DNA from: Isoetes engelmannii
Taxonomy: Eukaryota; Streptophyta; Lycopodiopsida; Isoetales; Isoetaceae
Direction: 5' to 3'
NCBI GenBank assembly: GCA_011763485.2
Contig: JAANSK020118904.1
Coordinates: 1-26,440 of the forward strand
DNA length: 26,440 nt
Numbering within the stretch: position 1 is the first letter of the stretch; each line of letters begins with the position of its first letter. A model generated the notes under the pieces. That model saw only the letters and a list, made by a program, of their open reading frames with translations. It made no database searches and was not told the DNA's origin. Shown in pieces: positions 12,061-22,189 of the stretch. Both the position numbers and the translations under genes were made by a program.

Positions 12061-12898
12061 AACGATATGAAAATCCCAATTTTTGGCAACGGAATTGAAT
12101 CACATATAAATCAATATAGAAGTTGGGTCATTGTTGGCATTTGTGTGCCGCCACGTGTCCTCGCCAATAACGTGGAATTGGAAGTTGGGGCAGCCATTCT
12201 GCCCAACAGGTAACTATTTCGGCTTTGAAAGCAAACAACCGGTAACTTTTAGGGTTAGGTTAAGCCATCGCCGTCAATCTGCTAGATCCATACTCATTGA
12301 AATGCTTATCGGATCTTGTATGAAGGCTGGATCTCTATAAGTTGCTCCTTACTAAGTGCGATGCTACAAATTTTGCCGGAACACTTCCCTAATTTGCGGT
12401 TGCTTCATAGCATGGATGAAGCCTTGCGATAGCCTCTCCAAGATTGCCTTCAGTATAGGGAACTTCGTATTTTTCAAGCGTGATGTGGTTAATGTGGTAA
12501 AAAATTGGTGGTTAATATGGTCAGGCCAGATTAACAACTAGTTAATGTTGCAACAAAAAGTGGTTAATGTGGCCAAAAAAGTGGTTAGTTTGGCCAAAAA
12601 ACCAGGCTTCGAATTGCACAACGGATGCTAAAATTTCGATCAGCTGGTTCTTTCTGCTTCATGGGCAGCTTGATCCGCCTTAAAAGGCATGCCAATCGCT
12701 TTATATGTCCCTTTTATGTTAGATTGATGAAGATAGGAAGAGATTCGAGGTAAAATTTGGGTAAAATAGAGCCAGATTGACAAAAAAAGCCCTAAAACAG
12801 TTAGTTTTTGGGTTCAAACCGCGCTATTATTCATGGACTGATACAGGGTGGCCGCATTAACCGCACCCCGCTTGAAAAATATAGCATTCCTTCCTTAT
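12061..12898. other. Non-coding DNA with degenerate GTGGTTAATGTGG repeats
   Basis: No gene is supported; the small plus-strand ORFs have no motifs. From about 12480 to 12600 the word GTGGTTAATGTGG and variants recur at least four times, often next to AAAAA runs, forming a degenerate minisatellite. A CCACGTGTC G-box-like word lies near 12150 in sequence faintly like that at 16630-16700 inside the MULE-like element, so an old relative of that element is possible here. Confidence 0.4.
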
Positions 12899-13706
12899 AG
12901 CTGATTAGCGCATCAGCATCATAGTGATCTGAGGCATAATTTATGTATATGCTCTACTGGTGGGAACAAAAACTCTATTTGTAAAGGTTCTATTGATCAA
13001 GATGTTATGGGGATTTTGAGTGCCTCATAGGCACGAGGTTTTAATTTTTTTAGCAGAAAATAATACTTTTAACTAGTGTTCTCAAAAATCCTCTAGTGCA
13101 GGTTAAGGGTTCTCAATACGGCAACATCATATTTGGCTACAACTCATGTATGCTACAGGTTTTTCTTTTGTTTTCTCAATCTATTGACAAGTTTTTGGTG
13201 AATCAGCATGTAATAGATTCGATTCTTCTAAGTTCGCTTTGGTAGTAGATTGATATTGGTGATATTTTTTTTTTACAGTTGCCTCTCTTGTATGCAGCTC
13301 TAATTGTTAAGAAATGTCATGTAAATTTTTGCTTGCTTGTTAATAAAGTAAACTTTCTTATAATGAAGCCATGATTTGTTGGGCAATGGTTGTTTGGCAC
13401 CATTGATTTGGGCATGCATTTTTATGAAACGAAAGATACGAAAATAACTAGTTTAGAATAAAAAAGAACTACTTTGAAGCATCAGCAGAGCTTGCATCAT
13501 AGGAATGTTATAATTCTAATATAAAAACTTACCACTCATGTCCCCCTTAGCACCAACCCCCATCGATGCTTAACTTGTATATGTATACTTAACTTGTATG
13601 TGTATACCTATCTACTAATAGATATGCTTATGCTAGTAATTGATCTATGCATGTTTGTTATACATGGTAGGTTTTACGGTATATACCACAAGACCAATGT
13701 GGGTTA
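12899..13706 (+). repeat. Direct duplication, copy C (uninterrupted)
   Basis: This matches 16171-18053 in order and orientation, apart from an inserted element in the latter and smaller indels. Shared stretches include TTAGCGCATC, TTTTCTCAATSTATTGACAA, AATGAAGCCATGATTTGTTG, ATTTGGGCATGCATTTT, CTTGCATCATAGGAATG and GGTATATACCACA. Identity is lower than between A and B. No protein-coding content was recognised. Confidence 0.88.
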
Positions 13707-13785
13707 ATAATAATATTGCTCATAGATCATGCAAGTATATTGGCCAATCTCGATCGATGGTGAGTGTGATGGGACCATGTATCGA

Positions 13786-13838
13786 AAGATAGATGGACAG
13801 ATGATAGATGGATAGATGGGTAGATAGATAGATAGATA
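13786..13838. repeat. GATA/GATG-type microsatellite
   Basis: Imperfect GATA and GATG units end in a clean run of GATA repeats. It is a simple repeat with no role assigned. Confidence 0.85.
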
Positions 13839-14004
13839 TTACTTTAAGCATGTTCAAGGAAAGGGCAGTACAAAGTTGATGTTGGCACTGCAGTTTTGGC
13901 CATGTGTTTTTTGTTATTTGAATGCATTCCATTTTCTGATTGCATTTTTTGATGATTTATATCTGATCCAATTTCCATGCCGATAATTGAAATTTGAGGG
14001 TGGT

Positions 14005-14117
14005 GAACCCGATTAGAACTGACAAGGATGACCTGTTGAGAAATGGGTCTCCTTTGATTAAGTGAACATGTTGGGAATAGAACACATGAACTTGCAAGCC
14101 AAGTACTCTACCACTGG
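14005..14117 (-). repeat. tRNA-derived SINE-like fragment, copy 1
   Basis: On the minus strand this reads CCAGTGGTAGAGTACTTGGC, a tRNA A-box and anticodon-arm-like head, then a degraded T-arm region and a body with TTAATCAAAG and ATTTCTCAACA. It aligns with 15634-15745 in the same orientation. The head is cut at CCAGTGG, where array sequence begins. A SINE head is inferred from the tRNA resemblance; no poly(A) or poly(T) end was identified. Confidence 0.6.
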
Positions 14118-15621
14118 CCAAGCTTTCCTCCTCCAACAACTCTACCATTACGGGAGTTGAGCTTCCACTGGCCAAACTTTGCTCATTCTCACCCTTGCAA
14201 GCAACTCCACTACTATGGGAGTTGGAGAGCAACTCCACTACTATGGGAGTTGGGTCCATGGGCAACTCCACCACTACAGGAGTTGGGTTCCAATGGCCAA
14301 GCTTTCCTCCTCGGGAAACTCCACCACTATGGGAGTAGGGCTTCCACTGGGTACTCCACCACTATGAGTTTAGAGCTTCCACTGGTAAAGCTTTGTTCAT
14401 TCTCACCCTTGCGACAACTCCACTACTATGGGAGTTGGGCCCATGGGCAACTCCACCACTACTATGAGTTTAGGGCTTCCACTGGCAAAGCTTTGTTCAT
14501 TCTCACCCTTGCGAGCAACTCCACTACTATGGGAGTTGGGCCCATGGGCAACTCCACCACTACGGTAGCTGGGCTTCCAGTGGCCAAGATTTGCTCATTC
14601 TCACCCTTGCGAGCAACTCCACTACTATGGGAGTTGGGCTTCCACTGGCCAAGCTTTACTCATTCTCACCCCTACATCACTGGGGATTATCCCCGATGCT
14701 TAGGAAACTCCACTACTATGGGAGTTGGGCCCATGGGCAACTCCACCACTACGGGAGCTGGGCTTCCACTNNNNNNNNNNNNNNNNNNNNNNNNNNNNNN
14801 NNNNNNNNNNNNNNNNNNNNNNNNNNNNNNNNNNNNNNNNNNNNNNNNNNNNNNNNNNNNNNNNNNNNNNTCATTCTCACCCTTGCGAGCAACTCCACTA
14901 CTATGGGAGTTGGGCTTCCACTGGCCAAGCTTTGCTCATTCTAACCCTTACATCACTGGGAATTATCCCAGATGCTTAGCACCCTCTACACATTCTCACC
15001 CCTACATCACTGGGGATTATCCTCGATGCTTAGGAAACTCCACTACTATGGGAGTTGGGCCCATGGGCAACTCCACCACTACGGGAGCTGGGCTTCCACT
15101 GGCCAAGATTTGCTCATTCTCACCCTTGCAAGCAACTCCACTACTAAGGGAGTTGGGCTTCCACTGGCCATGCTTTACTCATTCTCACCCCTACAGCACT
15201 AGGGATTATCCCCGATGCTTAGGAAACTCCACTACTATGGGAGTTGGGCCCATGGACAACTCCACTACTACGGGAGTTGGGCTTCCACTGGCCAAGCTTT
15301 GCTCATTCTCACCCTTGCGAGCAACTCCACTACTATGGGAGTTGGGCTTCCACTGGCCAAGCTTTGCTCATTCTAACCCCTACATCACTGGGAATTATCC
15401 CGGATGCTTAGCACCCTCTACACATTCTCACCCCTACATCACTGGGGATTATCTCGGATGCTTAGCACCCTCTACATCACTGGGGATTATCCCGGGTGCT
15501 TAGCACCCTCTACACATTCTCACCCCTACATGACTGGGGATTATCCCGGATGCTTAGCACCCTCTACACATTCTCACCCCTACATGACTGGGGATTATCC
15601 CGGATGCTTGGCACCCTCTAC
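14118..15621 (+). repeat. Tandem minisatellite array with composite units
   Basis: The array is built from a few short modules: one of about 65 bp (CATTCTCACCCTTGCGAGC ... GGCCAAGCTTTGCT), a variant with CCCATGGGCAACTCCACCAC, and a 54-bp module at the right end (CACTGGGGATTATCCC ... GCTTAGCACCCTCTAC). The modules combine into longer composite repeats (for example 190 bp between 15032 and 15222). Most units include CAACTCC ... GGAGTTG, a small palindrome with an 8-9-base loop. All three plus frames stay open for long distances, producing a spurious 448-codon ORF. The real length is unknown because of the internal gap. Confidence 0.93.
14771..14870. other. Assembly gap, 100 N
   Basis: Exactly 100 Ns interrupt the array, a conventional placeholder for a gap of unknown size. 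Array copy number and the sequence across it cannot be trusted. Confidence 0.98.
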
Positions 15622-15625
15622 TTGG

Positions 15626-15745
15626 GACCATGACTTCGATATCATGTTGAGAAATGAACCCTCTTTGATTAGGTGCACAGGCTGGGGATCGAATTCAGAA
15701 TCTCTTGCTTACAAGCCAAGTACTTTACCACTGAGCTACCTGCCC
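15626..15745 (-). repeat. tRNA-derived SINE-like fragment, copy 2 (tRNA-Thr-like head)
   Basis: On the minus strand the head reads GGGCAGGTAGCTCAGTGGT, then an anticodon arm with loop CTTGTAA (anticodon TGT, threonine), then TTCGATCCCC and a partly pairing acceptor strand CCTGTGC. D-arm and T-arm pairing is broken, so it is not a working tRNA. It continues ACCTAATCAAAG ... CATTTCTCAACA, a body shared with copy 1, and runs straight into the 54-bp array modules. Confidence 0.68.
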
Positions 15746-16170
15746 TTTGATGTGCTTTCGGTAACCTTTACTAAGTCATTCTTCATGTGTGCCCGTTACA
15801 CATAACCAACATTCCAATGTGATCTTATGTCTTGCGGCTTGGAGGCAGATTCTGCGGGTTTGAATCCTTTTAGAAAGACCAAGTGAAATGGAGGATCTGC
15901 TATATTTGTTTTATAAGTGAAATGGAGAATCTGCTATATTTGTTTTATAGTTTACTACTTTTGCCTGCTTATTTCTGGAACATGGATTTTTAGGGTCTTC
16001 ATCGTCATGCAATAGACGCAAAAATATACGATTCAGTCAAGTGTCTTCTTCATTTTTTTCTTTTTTCTCTTTTGTGGAAGCTGTCCTAATTTCCATTTAA
16101 TGTGTTGTTACGTTGTTTTTAAATTAAAGCTTCCACCATTCTCCAGTCTCTCTAGGATTTAACTTCACAA
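15746..16170. other. Non-coding DNA with a 34-bp tandem duplication
   Basis: A 34-base unit (AAGTGAAATGGAGRATCTGC...) is present twice back to back, at 15881-15914 and 15915-15948, with one mismatch. A tRNA B-box-like GGGTTTGAATCC lies near 15856. There is no gene. Confidence 0.7.
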
Positions 16171-16548
16171 TAGTTGCTTAGCGCATCTGGATCATAGCCT
16201 ATGAGGCAAAATTTGTCTGCTCTACTGAATGGATCAAAAATGCTATTAATAAAGCTTCCATTGGGCAAGGTGTCATGGGGATTATGGCGGGGATTATGGG
16301 TGCATCATAGGTAATTTCAGTTTTCTTAACAGAGGCAAATATTCCTAACAGTCATTCTATACAGAGGTAAGGATTCTCAATCCGAGCAGCTCATGTATTT
16401 TATAGGGTTTTCTTTAGTTTTCTCAATGTATTGACAAGATTCAACATGTAACAAATTTAGTTCTTCTGCCCTTGTTTTGATAGCAGAGTGATATTACTTT
16501 GTTGCAAGTGCCTCTCTTTGTGCAGCTCTATTTGTAGAATAAAAAATG

Positions 16549-17613
16549 GAAACTTACCAAAATACCCTTGACGTTTACAAGAATTACAAAATGAAAATAG
16601 GGTCGGTTTTATTCCCTGGCGTGCATTCCTGTGACGACACGTGGCACCTCACAATATTATGGAATGGAAGTAGGGTTCATTCATTCCGTTCAACTGGCAG
16701 TGCAGGTTTTCCCTAGGGTTTGATTTTAGGTTAGGTCTTCGAGCTCTGCAGCCGGTTCATCAGGCCGGTTCTTCATCAGCCAGTAGTATTCGCAGATCTG
16801 CATCAAGTCGGTTCTTCGTCAGGCCGGTTCCTCATCAGGCCAGTAATGTTCGCAAATCTACATCAGGCCGGTTCTTTGCAAGTTTTTCGCCCTGCAGATC
16901 GTAAGTAATAGTTTTTGCAGGGGTTTCGGCCAGTTCTTGCGGTTTCTTCAGTTGTTGCGGTTCAGTTCTTCACAGTTCTTCACGTGGTTTTTACGGCAGA
17001 CTAGTTCTTCAACCAGTTGTTCAACCAGATCAGTTACTCGCAGGTAGCAGAGCCTTTGAAGAGTTTTTTTTTTGCATTGGATAGCAGAGTTTTATTTTGC
17101 AGAGTTTTGCTGGAGCGCCAGTTCTTTGCCAGTTTTTTGCAAGTGTTTCTTCATCAAATATCTTCACAGAACAAAGGGTTTGGCAAAACCTCTGTAAACT
17201 CTGTGAAAGAAAGCATAAAAAACTCCTTTTTTTTTTCAAAATTGTGCAAAGAAAGCATAAAAACTATGTTTTTTTTTCAAGATTGTGCAGAAGACTCTGT
17301 AAACTTTACGGGATTTGGCAAAAGCTCGCTTAATCTGTCAGTTACTTGATCACGTGATTTGAAGATTGCAATCTCAAGTTTCGACCGTTTTCGTGTTTAA
17401 AATTTTCATGAATTTAAAACTGCATAACTTTATATTATCAATTCCAATTTATGCAATCTTATGCTCGTTGGAAGGATCTCATCGTTGTCTACAATTCGTT
17501 TGAAGACTGCATTTGCATGTAGATCGTCACAAAAAAGTTATTGCCATTTTTTCCAAAATGCCAAATATTAAGGGCAATTTGGTAATTTTTGCAAACTTGA
17601 AGGGTATTTTCCC
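16549..17613. mobile_element. MULE-like TIR element, about 1.07 kb, with gene-like interior
   Basis: The terminal inverted repeats are imperfect. Left, about 16549-16592, contains AAAATACCCTTGACGTTTAC. Right, about 17572-17613, read inward, contains AAAATACCCTTCAAGTTTGC; similarity then continues through AATTAC. Flanks ATAAAAAATG (16539-16548) and ATAAAAAAAATG (17614-17625) look like a target duplication of about 10 bp. Copy C shows the likely empty site (TTAAGAAATG, near 13309). There is no transposase. The interior is richer in G and C, with an ACACGTGGC G-box word near 16640, TAGGGTTT telo-box-like words and repeated CCGGTTC words at 16750-16890, resembling a plant gene leader; capture of host sequence (Pack-MULE style) is an inference. 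Confidence 0.68.
17209..17290 (+). repeat. 42-bp tandem duplication inside the MULE-like element
   Basis: GAAAGCATAAAAA followed by a T run and TTGTGCA occurs twice with a 42-base period (17209 and 17251). CTCTGTAAACT lies on both sides of the pair. No function is inferred. Confidence 0.7.
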
Positions 17614-18053
17614 ATAAAAAAAATGTCATGTGATATTTGTTTGCTTGTTAATAAAGTGAATATTTTTATAATGAAGCCATGATTTGTTGGGCAATAGTTG
17701 TTTGCACCATTGATTTGGGCATGCATTTTCATGAAACAACAAACAATATTAGATGAGGAAGCTTCTTTGGTACCTTCCGTAATCTGAAGGTTACAAATTA
17801 ATAATACATAGAATTGTGATAAATTATCAACTTTGCGAGAATAACTAGTTTAGAAAAAAATATTTGAAGCTTTATCAAACTTGCATCATAGGAATGGCGT
17901 AATTTTAATATAAGAAACCTTGCCATTCACCTGCCCTTCTTTGCACCAATCCAAGACTTGGCATTGTAGATATGCCTATGCTTGTAATTGCTCCATGCAT
18001 GTTTGTTATATATGTTAGGTTTTAAGGTATATACCACATGACCAATGTAGTTT

Positions 18054-19252
18054 AAGGTCTCATTTACTAGTTGAACAATGGCAAAAAGGGGCATCGACAA
18101 GATGATGGCATGAGTTCGACCAAGGATGTCTAGTACCAAGTACAAAGGAAACTCCCAAGCTTTCCGTTTTGCACCTTTCTATACCCTAGAGACATTGCAG
18201 TTCATGGGGATTGTAGCAATGCCGGGTAATACATGAGAAATGACGGAACGTTCAATATATGATGGTTCTAATGGATGTTTGAACTAGACAACACTCAGAG
18301 GACCAGGCTTTTTTTTGCCAGAAAATCCGGCTCATTAGGAGGCCCTGTCTTGTAGAATGGAGCTGCAGGATGGGATCAGATGAGCGTTTCTATTTGGAGG
18401 CCTTGTTTTCGGTTTTGTGCAGAGCAGAGCAGTTCGGTGAAGCGGAGCTGGGGCATCAATTGTGGGGCTCTGGTGAGGCCGTGAAGGACGGCCAGGTTCG
18501 AATCCTCCAGCCCTGGGCTTGCTCGAAACCCAAAGCAGAGCATCCATCGGCAGTGTGCTTCAGCGCAGGCTTTATGGGTCGGCAGGGGCGATTCATTCGG
18601 CAGGCTTTCTCTTAGGCATGGATGCGAAAATCTGAAGAAACCAGGGACAGAGGCTTTATTGACTCACAGCTGCAGCGACGGTATGCATCGATTCGGAGGA
18701 GAATTCATTCTGTTTGCTGCAACAGAGAGCTGATTCTAGCCTGCTGCACACGGACTCAGCACCATTGGGTTCTTTTTTTTTGTGCATTTTTGTGCTATGA
18801 TGCGATGGGTGCCATCTACACCATTGCATTGCATGCGGCAGAAGTTTTTATTTTCGAATTGATGATGGCCATTGATGTGGAATAGTTCATGGAATATTCT
18901 CAACATCGACAGCCATCCAGCACCCTTAGAAAGGAACACCATATAAAAGCCTGAAATTTTAGAGATTTAAAAACCTGCATCAATTTTAAAACTCGAGTTG
19001 TTAAGATCAACTGAAATGGTATTTTTGCCAATATGTTTCACTAAAATGAAGAATTTTGCAGCGTTGAAGGTAAGAATGGGCAGTTTGATCGCCTCGTGTC
19101 ACAGAAGAACATCTTTCTAAAGCGTAGATGTTCGATTATCGTATAGTCACCCTTTTTCCAAATTTCTTTTGGACAGTAAAATTCTCTTTTTCTTTTCTTT
19201 GGCAACGATTTAGGTTGTAGTTTCAGAAAGGGTTTTTGTTTTGCCACAATCC
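18054..19252. other. Intergenic DNA between duplication D and the ceramide synthase gene
   Basis: No supported gene is present. Around 18460-18530 a stretch with GGTTCGAATCC and flanking GGGGCT/AGCCCT resembles the 3' half of a tRNA and could be another SINE-like relic. The part nearest 19252 should hold the 3' untranslated region of the minus-strand gene; no close canonical poly(A) signal was seen. Confidence 0.4.
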
Positions 19253-21378
19253 TCAGTCGTCATCAGAGTCGGAATCTGCAGGAAGTATTGATAATAAGTA
19301 ATCAATTTACATACCAACAACCAACTACTTCCATACAGCGCCTACTAGTAGCATACCTGATCGAACGTCTTTCTCGATCTTGCCCTTTGCCTGGATTTGT
19401 CTCAAAATCATTCTATAGATGAGTATCCACCAGTATATGTGTAAAACCAAAAGACTGATTAGAAATGTGTTGAATGCATAGTAAATTACTGGTCCATGCC
19501 CTCTGTGTTTCTCTTTATCCAATGTCTGTGCAACCTCATAACTGCAATTCAAGAATGTGAAATTGGTATTCACCGAATGTTTTATTTTGAATCACCGAGA
19601 AAAAATAGATTACCTTGTGCTCCAAATGACCCAAAAGGGATAATATATGAGGCGAAGCATTATCCAAGAAACAGCAAAAAGCACAAAAAATATGCTAGGT
19701 AAAATGTTCGACCCAGCATAATTTGTCATTTTGGCAAACTCCAGGAATATGTCACTTGCATCATGCAATGCAAGGACCACGGATCCAATACGAGCAAATC
19801 TGGTGATATCCATGGCAAATGCCATCTTTAGAATGCAGAAATGCACACCATAACATCAAATAGAACTAGGACATGCAGAAGAGAGCAAAATAAAATGCAG
19901 AATATCTCCATTGACATAGAAACAAAGATAATAAGAGGTCAAATTTAATAAAGAGGTCTCTGCTTTGCCATTGACTGCTTTGCTTCATAATAAAGGATGT
20001 AACATAGGAGGGAGAAAAGGTGTCTGTTGTGAAACGACACTCAATGTTAGAAACGTTGTTTTTTACTATAATGGACCAGAAATCTCAGCTAGACTGCTGC
20101 ATCTTCCTCGATAGGCTTTTGGTGCTTGAGTTCTGAGTAGAGCATAGAGCGTCAGTCAAGCTTCTCAGGGCCAAGCTAGTTTGTTTTGGGTTCATTTATG
20201 AATCCACTTACCACTCGATAGGCTTTTGGCTCATACAACATCGTCCTTACAAACAGAATTAAGGCAACTGGGAGGTACGAGATCATTTTTGTTTCCAAAG
20301 ATTGGAGGAGTAAAACGTAATAAGATGTGTGGCAATCAAAGACAATATCTGTAAAAAAAGAAACAGTATGGAACAGGACATGAAAAGCAGGAATAAGGTA
20401 TGAAGGCCAAGTTCTTAATGGACATCAAGATGAACCTTGTGAAATTGATAGATCAGATATTCGCATAAAAAAACTATGGTTCCCTTTATTCACACTAGCT
20501 TTATGTTCTTTACTTTAATATGTCTAGCCAACTTAACAACTCCAAGAATTCAATATCCAACAATTTATAATTACATACCTTAGTGGGTACGATCCAATAA
20601 TAAGAAGAAATGTGGCCACGTGATGGGACATGCTCACTCCAAAATCCTTACGTCTTGTTTCCCAAAATACCAATGCAAGCATACTATATGCATAAAATCC
20701 ACCTGAAAATGCATACAAGACCTTCAATTTAAACCTGCAAACATGTTCAAAATAAATTTATAGCATGAGTCAGACACAGATTTTACCTGGTAAGAAACAT
20801 TATTACGTGTTCTTTGCATTCATAAAAAGTGAAACTCACAAATAAAAATAAGTTTGTGTTGCATGCCTCACTTTGTTTTTTGGTCTGGCCAAACTTGTTC
20901 GCCTGGTCCAATCCAGAACGCCTTTGTATTCAGAAGCCAGGGCTCATTATATGTTACCAGAAGTGCAAATGTTTCTGCTGAAAAGAAGTAAACAAATTTC
21001 CAAGCAGACTCCTTGAATTTAGATACTGTTTGTTGAACCTGTTCCTTGCTTAGCTGAATGTTGTAAGGAACTAGACGCCATGCCAGAATCTGTTGCATCA
21101 ACATTAAATATCACTATATTGCTATGTTGCATGTTTTAATCATGTCAAAACCTATCAAATTCCATAACTAGATATTCAGATCTATGCACAGACATAGAAG
21201 GTAAGCTACACATGTTGAAATCATCAGAAATACTCACATGGAAAACAGAGTTATCCAGCACAAGGCGAAGAATAGGAAAAATAACGGCAAATATCGGCAA
21301 AAGTAGAACAAGATCTAGTATTTCAGGATAACTTTCGGCCTCCCAATCTGGCAAATGCCATGAAAGCTGAATCCCCAT
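19253..21378 (-). CDS. Ceramide synthase (LAG1 homologue, TLC domain), six coding exons
   Basis: This enzyme of the ER membrane joins fatty acyl-CoA to sphingoid bases to make ceramides. Coding exons on the minus strand are 21378-21238, 21089-20872, 20734-20579, 19799-19614, 19541-19357 and 19275-19253. All five introns are GT-AG and the phases agree, giving 302 residues, typical for plant LOH proteins. Early hydrophobic segments (first about 21-41) lead to a TLC domain. The Lag1 motif runs from [18 protein letters not shown], with the catalytic-type His157-His158, across the exon 3/4 junction ([13 protein letters not shown]) to [12 protein letters not shown] (HDASD at 184-188). The later segment [11 protein letters not shown] is also classical. 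No homeobox-like domain is present, as usual in plants. The last exon adds an acidic tail, DSDSDDD, a likely casein kinase 2 target by analogy. LOH1/3 versus LOH2 type cannot be decided. Confidence 0.95.
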
Positions 21379-21938
21379 TTTGTGTTCTATTTATATTATC
21401 ACCAGAAAGATACTGCATAATTGATCATCATTTTCTTCAAGATGATATCATGAGCTTCAAAAATTTCTCAATTCAAGTACCGGAATGAGCTAAAGAAGAG
21501 TACAAGTACCGGAATGAGCTAAAGAAGAGTACTTGTCGAGATATAAGAAGCTTTCTTCGACGCTTCTGTGTAGCTTTCCTATTCTTTGTTTTGTTTGTAA
21601 TGCTTCGACGTGGGTGGGGACTGTTCGCCATGTGCTGCTACTTTGTTCTGGTCTATTCCATCATATTCTTATTCTTGGCCTCCATCAACGGCCGTGATTT
21701 TCAATTCTTAATTTAAATTTCTTTTGATATATTTTAATATGAATATTTTATTGTTCTACTTGTGTAATCTTGAGCAAGAGGAACATGCTTTTTGGATCCT
21801 CAAACTACACCCATGTGAGAGAGAGATTTGACCTCATGGACGTGGGGAAGCCATTCTTGCATGATCTTGCATCTAGAATGGAAATGGGCAAGGCATTCTT
21901 GCATCTTACCTGCTGCTACAGGTAGCTTCGTCCATGAC
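21379..21938. promoter_or_regulatory. Upstream region of the ceramide synthase gene
   Basis: This DNA precedes the minus-strand gene and should hold its 5' leader and promoter. Its main feature is the exact 29-bp tandem duplication listed separately. Further right it is AT-rich with two related blocks (CCATTCTTGCAT near 21851 and GCATTCTTGCAT near 21893). No definite TATA box was placed. Confidence 0.4.
21474..21531. repeat. Exact 29-bp tandem duplication upstream of the ceramide synthase gene
   Basis: The unit 21474-21502 (CAAGTACCGGAATGAGCTAA...) is repeated without mismatch at 21503-21531, about 100-150 bp upstream of the start codon, probably in the leader or core promoter. Exact identity suggests a recent event or slippage. 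Confidence 0.92.
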
Positions 21939-22075
21939 GTTGGAGAAGGGATATTGGTCCACCATTCTTGGTTGTACCAGCGACCTGCCACAACGGGTCG
22001 CCCCTAACAGGGCTCCCCACTGTGCAGGTCGATGGTACAACCAAGAATGGCGTCCCCATATCCCTTCTCCATAAC
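21939..22075. repeat. Long near-perfect inverted repeat (hairpin), arms of about 50 bp
   Basis: The left arm is 21939-21988, the right arm 22024-22075, and the loop 35 bp. Matching blocks include GGAGAAGGGATAT, CCATTCTTGGTTGTACCA and CGACCTGC, each present as its reverse complement in the other arm. Weaker pairing extends outward for about 18 bases on each side. It has the shape of a small-RNA precursor or foldback transposon; no known plant microRNA was recognised in the arms. Confidence 0.85.
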
Positions 22076-22154
22076 ATACATGCAAGCAACCTCTCAGAAC
22101 TATTTGAGACTCCACCACGGACGGACTCTAGGGAGTCACTTTATAGAATCGTGG

Positions 22155-22179
22155 AGGATGGATGGATGGATGGATGGAT
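22155..22179. repeat. GGAT tetranucleotide microsatellite
   Basis: Six consecutive GGAT units are directly visible. Confidence 0.9.
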
Positions 22180-22189
22180 CGTATTTTAA

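Larger units (their letters stand above)
16171..18053 (+). repeat. Direct duplication, copy D (split by a MULE-like element)
   Basis: This is the counterpart of 12899-13706. The left part is 16171-16538 and the right part starts at about 17614. The right part also carries a stretch near 17745-17840 not found in copy C. With copy C it flanks the SINE-like fragments and the array. Confidence 0.88.

Noticed and set aside
14157-15503. 448-codon plus-strand ORF as a novel repeat protein
   Set aside because: It lies wholly in the satellite array, crosses the N gap, and the other plus frames are open over the same units; the openness follows from the repeat unit, not from selection for a protein.
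14118-15621. CRISPR-like array
   Set aside because: Modules are contiguous variants of each other with no unique spacers, in a plant nuclear context.
15670-15745. Functional tRNA-Thr (TGT) gene on the minus strand
   Set aside because: The D and T arms do not pair properly and the acceptor stem has a mismatch; its body continues into sequence shared with copy 1, so a SINE-like relic fits better.
19800-20578. A missing exon inside the 779-bp intron of the ceramide synthase gene
   Set aside because: Joining SYPL to RFARIGSVV across this intron reproduces the conserved family sequence without a gap and keeps the phase.
21939-22075. miR168 precursor
   Set aside because: Only a nine-base TGCAGGTCG word is shared with miR168; the rest does not match.
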